A stretch of 9,815 nt of DNA from contig JACWAC010000044.1 of the NCBI GenBank assembly GCA_014874235.1, positions 1 through 9,815 of the forward strand, in the 5' to 3' direction. The DNA comes from Thermoplasmatales archaeon (GTDB lineage Archaea > Thermoplasmatota > Thermoplasmata > Thermoplasmatales > GCA-001856825). The notes beneath the pieces were generated by a model, which did not search any database, was not told the origin of the DNA, and saw only the letters and a program-made list of their open reading frames with translations. Shown here piece after piece: positions 6,461 to 9,815 of the stretch (the first letter of the stretch is position 1; each line of letters starts with the position of its first letter). Position numbers and translations under genes: made by a program.

Positions 6461-7582
6461 GTGGATGACGCAAGATGGGAGAAAGTGGTCAATCTTACCG
6501 GGTTTAACGGAAACGAGTGCTATCAGTGTGGAGTCTGTACAGCAACATGCCCCCTTGGCTACATGGGTGAAGAGACCATAGACGCCAGAAACCTGATTCG
6601 AAGGGCTCAGATAGGTCTGGACGTCACCAGCGGAATATGGAACTGTTCCACCTGCAAGCTCTGCGAACAGAGCTGTCCGAGGCAGGTCAACATAGTAAAC
6701 GTGATAAGAGGCCTGAGGCAATTCGAATTTGAAGAGAGGAAAGCACCAGACAAGATAGTCGCGATGCTCTGGGACATCTACGAGAACGGAAACCCTTGGG
6801 GTGGAAAGAAGAGTGACAGGTCGAAGTGGGCAGATGGGCTCGAAGTCAAGGATGCAGAGAAGGGGACAGAAGTACTGCTGTACGTAGGTTGCGATGCAGC
6901 CTACAACAAGGATCTTCATCCAGCTCTTCGCTCCCTAGCAAAGCTCCTGAATAAGGCAGGAATAGACTACGGTACCCTTGGGAACAAGGAGATGTGCTGT
7001 GGAGAACCCGTAAGGAACGCAGGTGAGGCCTACTACCTGGACGATCTTGTGAAGGAAAACATTTCGATGTTTGAGAAGACGGGTGCGAAGACCGTCGTGG
7101 CATTCTCTCCCCACTGCAAGAACATGTTCGAAAAGTACTACAGAGACATGGGGTTCAAGATCGACGTTAAACACTACTCGGAATTCCTGAGCGACCTCGT
7201 AAAGGAAGGAAAGATAGGATTCAAAGAGGGAAGATCCGGGAAGATAACGATTCACGATCCCTGCTACCTGAGCAGATACGACGGAGGGGATGAAAGCATC
7301 AGGGAGATTCTGGGAACTTTCCCAGGGCTTGAGGTCAAGGAAATGGAAATGTCAGGAAAGAACAGTCTCTGCTGTGGAGGAGGAGGGAACAGGATGTTCA
7401 TAGACTTCGAAGGGAAGAGACTCTCTGATTTCAGAATGGAGCAGGCGAGGGATACCGGTGCTGAAACGGTTATAACCGCGTGCCCGGTTTGCAACATGAA
7501 TCTCTCTGACAGTGGAAAGACCAATGGCATAAACCTGAAGGTGAAAGAGGTTGCTGAATTCTTGGAGGAGAGTGTGAAATGA
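6461..7582 (+). CDS. HdrD-like (HdrC-HdrB fused) iron-sulfur protein with two CCG domains
   Basis: With a GTG start this is a 373-residue soluble protein with no membrane segment. The N-terminal HdrC-like part has two [4Fe-4S] motifs: Cys20-23-26-30 (CYQCGVCTATCP) and Cys62-65-68-72 (CSTCKLCEQSCP). GNPWG (110-114) is common in this class. Two CCG domains of HdrB type follow. Domain 1 has Cys144, Cys179-180 and only Cys219 (SPHC); the usual first Cys of the closing CxxC is Ser216. Domain 2 is complete: Cys268, Cys304-305 (CCGGGGN), Cys341 and Cys344 (CPVC). In HdrB such domains bind non-cubane [4Fe-4S] clusters at the disulfide site; related proteins act as partners of EtfAB. Lying between hdrA and etfAB, it probably wires them together. 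The only in-frame ATG (6326) lies 132 nt inside hdrA, so GTG at 6461, 2 nt after the hdrA stop, is preferred; GTG at 6485 is an alternative. Confidence 0.85.
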   Translation: MDDARWEKVVNLTGFNGNECYQCGVCTATCPLGYMGEETIDARNLIRRAQIGLDVTSGIWNCSTCKLCEQSCPRQVNIVNVIRGLRQFEFEERKAPDKIVAMLWDIYENGNPWGGKKSDRSKWADGLEVKDAEKGTEVLLYVGCDAAYNKDLHPALRSLAKLLNKAGIDYGTLGNKEMCCGEPVRNAGEAYYLDDLVKENISMFEKTGAKTVVAFSPHCKNMFEKYYRDMGFKIDVKHYSEFLSDLVKEGKIGFKEGRSGKITIHDPCYLSRYDGGDESIREILGTFPGLEVKEMEMSGKNSLCCGGGGNRMFIDFEGKRLSDFRMEQARDTGAETVITACPVCNMNLSDSGKTNGINLKVKEVAEFLEESVK

Positions 7583-8553
7583 CGACAAAGGACATCTGGG
7601 TGTTCATCGAGAGAGAAGGAGAGGAGATTGCAGAGCCATCTCTGGAGATATTGGGTAAGGCCACAGAACTAACCAAGAAATTCGGATACACCCTGACCGG
7701 AATACTGCTCGGTACTCCGGGCGACGAGACGGCAAGGGAAACGATAAGGTACGGTGCGGATAGGGCAATCATTCTGAAACACGATGACCTGAACGATTAC
7801 TCGAATGACCTCTACGTCAAGTCACTCTTTGACGCGATAAGGAAAGAGACTCCTACTGCCTTCTTGATTGGCGCTACCCCTTACGGAAGAGACCTGGCAG
7901 GCAGACTTGCTGCCAGGTTGAGAACGGGCCTGACTGCAAATGCGATAAACATGGAGATGGACGAAAACGGTCTTGTCGTTTTCGGCGTGCCTGCGTATGG
8001 GGGGAAGATACTCGCAGAGATAGTGTGTGAAAAAACCCGACCGCAGATGTCGACAGTGAGACCCGGCACGTTCAACAAGGTCTACGATCCAAAACGGGAA
8101 GGAAAAATCAGAACGCTGATTCCAGATCTTTCAAATGTCAGGAACAGGGTGAAGGTGTTGGAGAGGAACGTATCCAAGTTGAAAGACCTCTCAAAATCTG
8201 AAAGAACCATTGTCGGGGGGAACGGGACCGGAGGAGATATCACTCTAGTGAAGAGGCTGGCAGAGCTCGCAAACTGCGACATCGGCGTGACGAGGCCACT
8301 GGCTGACAAGGGTCTGGTTCCGAGGGACTTACAGGTCGGATCTACCGGTTATTCGTTGAAATCAAAGGTCGCGCTCATCCTGGGCGTCAGCGGCTCCGAA
8401 CACTTCACTTCAGGAATAAAGGATTGTGAAACGGTTGTTTCGATAGACATAGATGAAAGGTCAGAGATATTCAATCACTCTGATTACTGCATAGTAGGGG
8501 ACGTTTCCGAGATCGTTCCGTTATTGATTAACAAACTGGAGGATAAGGCATGA
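7579..8553 (+). CDS. etfA: Electron transfer flavoprotein, alpha subunit
   Basis: EtfA pairs with EtfB to form a soluble FAD-containing electron carrier. The 324-residue protein has an N-terminal alpha/beta domain with the family stretch GATPYGRDLAGRLAARL (98-114) and RPQMSTVRPG (154-163). The C-terminal FAD domain has GSTGYSL (254-260), GVSGSEHFTSGI (269-280), DIDERSEIF (290-298) and IVGD (305-308). Typical EtfA reads GISGAIQHLAG and INKDPEAPIF in those places; here the Gln-His pair and the Lys of INKD are changed, which may alter the flavin environment. There is no N-terminal ferredoxin extension of the kind seen in some clostridial EtfA. The start overlaps the HdrD-like stop (ATGA) with GGAGGAG at 7564-7570. 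The family is clear. Whether the pair bifurcates cannot be settled by eye. Confidence 0.92.
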   Translation: MTTKDIWVFIEREGEEIAEPSLEILGKATELTKKFGYTLTGILLGTPGDETARETIRYGADRAIILKHDDLNDYSNDLYVKSLFDAIRKETPTAFLIGATPYGRDLAGRLAARLRTGLTANAINMEMDENGLVVFGVPAYGGKILAEIVCEKTRPQMSTVRPGTFNKVYDPKREGKIRTLIPDLSNVRNRVKVLERNVSKLKDLSKSERTIVGGNGTGGDITLVKRLAELANCDIGVTRPLADKGLVPRDLQVGSTGYSLKSKVALILGVSGSEHFTSGIKDCETVVSIDIDERSEIFNHSDYCIVGDVSEIVPLLINKLEDKA

Positions 8554-9335
8554 AGAACATAATAGTCTGCACGAAGATTGTCCCCAAATCGGAGAACATA
8601 ATATTCGATACTGCAACAAAGAGGCTTGACAGGAGCAAGGCAGAAAACCAGATCAACGAGACCGACAAGAACGCAATAGAGACCGCTCTTAGACTTAGGG
8701 AAGAGAACGGGGGAAAGGTCATACTCCTCTCGATGGGCCCCCCATTCTTTGAGAGCTATCTCAAGCTGGGAATGGCGATGGGGGCCGACGATGCGATATT
8801 GCTATCCGACCGAAGTTTCGGTGGGGCGGATACGTTCCCGACTGCGCTCGTCCTGGCCACTGCGATCAAGAAGATTGGAGATTACGATCTGATACTCGCA
8901 GGTGAAGAATCATCGGATGCAGGTCTCGGTCAACTCCCGGGACAGATTGCCGAATTCCTTGATCTGCCCCAGGTACTTTTCGTCTCTTCTCTCGAGGTAG
9001 CGGGAGACAAGCTGATGGGAAAGAGGACAATCAGGGGAGGACATGAGACCGTCGAGGTTGAAATGCCCGCAGTCATCAGCATCGAAATGCATGCAAATCA
9101 GGCAAGATTTCCAGACTTCAGGAGAAAGAGATGGGCCGACTCCGACTATAAGCTCACCATCTGGGGTTCAAAGGACTTGGAACTGGCGGAAGAAGTGACC
9201 GGGCTGAAAGGTTCTTTCACCATCGTAAGGGGTCTAGTCGACATCACACCTCCTAAGAGGAAGAAGATTTTCATCAGAGGAGATTCGAAGGAAATTACTT
9301 CAAAACTTGTAGAACTGATGAGAGAGAGAAAATAA
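8550..9335 (+). CDS. etfB: Electron transfer flavoprotein, beta subunit
   Basis: EtfB completes the EtfAB heterodimer and binds AMP or a second FAD depending on subfamily. The 261-residue length is usual. Visible signatures are VCTKIVP at the N-terminus (6-12), INETDKNAIETALRLRE (35-51), the GADTFPTALVLATAI helix (92-106) and the nucleotide-binding loop LAGEESSDAGLGQLPGQIAE (116-135). In many Etfs that loop reads as a D-x-D-T-x-Q-x-G-P pattern, so SDAGLGQLPG is a variant. PAVISIEM (173-180) matches the PAVLTVE strand. The start forms an ATGA overlap with etfA, with GGAGG at 8538-8542. It is the last gene of the operon and its stop is followed by a short TTTTC run. No acyl-CoA dehydrogenase or ETF:quinone oxidoreductase is adjacent, so the nearby Hdr-like proteins are the most likely partners. 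Confidence 0.92.
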   Translation: MKNIIVCTKIVPKSENIIFDTATKRLDRSKAENQINETDKNAIETALRLREENGGKVILLSMGPPFFESYLKLGMAMGADDAILLSDRSFGGADTFPTALVLATAIKKIGDYDLILAGEESSDAGLGQLPGQIAEFLDLPQVLFVSSLEVAGDKLMGKRTIRGGHETVEVEMPAVISIEMHANQARFPDFRRKRWADSDYKLTIWGSKDLELAEEVTGLKGSFTIVRGLVDITPPKRKKIFIRGDSKEITSKLVELMRERK

Positions 9336-9350
9336 TTTTCGGCTCTCCTC

Positions 9351-9384
9351 ATTCACCACAGAACTGCGCAAACACCCGGTGAAT
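9351..9384. terminator. Inverted repeat between convergent genes, possible bidirectional terminator
   Basis: ATTCACC (9351-9357) and GGTGAAT (9378-9384) form a perfect 7-bp inverted repeat separated by 20 nt in the 53-bp gap between two convergent stop codons. A shorter overlapping palindrome, CACC-C-GGTG, lies at 9373-9381. Archaeal termination depends mainly on T-rich tracts. Only a short TTTT (9336-9339) follows etfB, and no long T-run flanks the repeat, so the terminator assignment is tentative. Confidence 0.4.
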
Positions 9385-9388
9385 CGTC

Positions 9389-9814
9389 TTACATCCTCTT
9401 AAGCACAGAGATGGCGCCAGATGGGCAGGCAGCGACACAGGCATTGCAGAAGACACAATAGTCCTGTCCAACAGGATCTGCCTTGTCCGTTCGAAATTTT
9501 TCCCAGAGTTCGGAGCCCTCTTCCAGCTTCAGGTCATTTCCCTTCCCAGTTTTCCCCCTATTCAGATACCATTCAAACCCGTGCGATGGACAAACGGCCA
9601 TGCACGCACCATCTGCTATACAGCTTTCCCAATCAACCGCAACGTTCGTACCATGAATACCGAGTCTTGTGGGGTAAGGATTTCCCAGTTGATCTGTCCT
9701 TTGCATGCCCTCAGCTCTTACCCTGTGACCATTGTGCATACCAGTAATTGGATAGTCTTCAGTGTGTTCAAAGAAGTTCATATCTATGGGTTTTGGGCGG
9801 AAGCCGAGTTCCAT
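9389..9814 (-). CDS. Zinc-containing ferredoxin of Thermoplasma/Sulfolobus type (5' end possibly cut by the window)
   Basis: This is a soluble two-cluster ferredoxin, the usual electron acceptor of 2-oxoacid oxidoreductases in these archaea. The N-terminal extension includes PKPID and RAEGMQR, features I associate with the Thermoplasma form. All four zinc ligands known from the Sulfolobus protein appear to be kept: His27 and His30 (HNGH), His54 (GIHGT) and Asp113 (KADP). Cluster motif 1 is CIADGACMAVCP (Cys65, Asp68, Cys71, Cys75); Asp in the second position is the feature that allows a [3Fe-4S] cluster in this family. Motif 2, Cys120-123-126-130 (CVFCNACVAACP), is a normal [4Fe-4S] site. The visible frame gives 141 residues from an ATG at 9812-9814, one base from the edge. 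The true start may be a few codons beyond it. It converges on etfB and has its own promoter outside the window. Confidence 0.92.
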   Translation of the reverse strand: MELGFRPKPIDMNFFEHTEDYPITGMHNGHRVRAEGMQRTDQLGNPYPTRLGIHGTNVAVDWESCIADGACMAVCPSHGFEWYLNRGKTGKGNDLKLEEGSELWEKFRTDKADPVGQDYCVFCNACVAACPSGAISVLKRM

Positions 9815-9815
9815 C

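Noticed and set aside
9421..9747. Plus-strand open frame of 108 codons opposite the zinc ferredoxin
   Set aside because: It is antisense to a clearly conserved ferredoxin gene and its composition is that of a shadow frame.
1..9815. CRISPR array, tRNA/rRNA genes, transposon or defence genes
   Set aside because: I saw no regular repeats, no cloverleaf or rRNA motifs and no transposase or nuclease signatures on either strand.

Overview
The window carries one long, tightly packed plus-strand operon (about 278-9335) for anaerobic-style flavin and iron-sulfur electron transfer, followed by a convergent minus-strand ferredoxin gene at the right edge. It looks archaeal, most probably Thermoplasmatota. 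The minus-strand ferredoxin is of the zinc-containing type known from Thermoplasma and Sulfolobus, and its long N-terminal extension resembles the Thermoplasma form as I remember it. The 2-oxoacid oxidoreductase is split into four subunits in the archaeal DABC order. The leader has a plausible archaeal TATA box close to the first start codon. The lineage call rests on recalled family features, not on a search.

Layout: 1-277 is AT-rich and shows no gene I can support; it probably holds the operon promoter. 278-3082 encodes a four-subunit 2-oxoacid:ferredoxin oxidoreductase (korD, korA, korB, korC), most likely specific for 2-oxoglutarate. 3072-6458 encodes a 1128-residue protein made of two HdrA-like flavoprotein halves joined in tandem, ending in an MvhD domain. 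6461-7582 encodes a fused HdrC/HdrB-like (HdrD-like) iron-sulfur protein with two ferredoxin motifs and two CCG domains. 7579-9335 encodes the two electron-transfer-flavoprotein subunits EtfA and EtfB. A 53-bp convergent intergenic gap with a 7-bp inverted repeat separates etfB from the zinc ferredoxin gene (9389-9814, minus strand), whose 5' end may run off the window.

Five of the seven junctions in the operon are ATGA stop/start overlaps, one is an 11-nt overlap and one is a 2-nt gap. The genes are therefore almost certainly co-transcribed and translationally coupled. My inference is that Kor oxidises a 2-oxoacid to its acyl-CoA and reduces ferredoxin. The Hdr-like proteins and EtfAB would then exchange electrons among ferredoxin, the flavins and a further donor or acceptor such as NAD(H), an acyl-CoA dehydrogenase, a quinone or a disulfide. 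No hydrogenase, membrane quinone reductase or F420 enzyme is encoded here, so the end partner is unknown. The combination of Kor, a double HdrA-MvhD, an HdrD-like protein and EtfAB in one coupled unit is the most interesting feature of the window.
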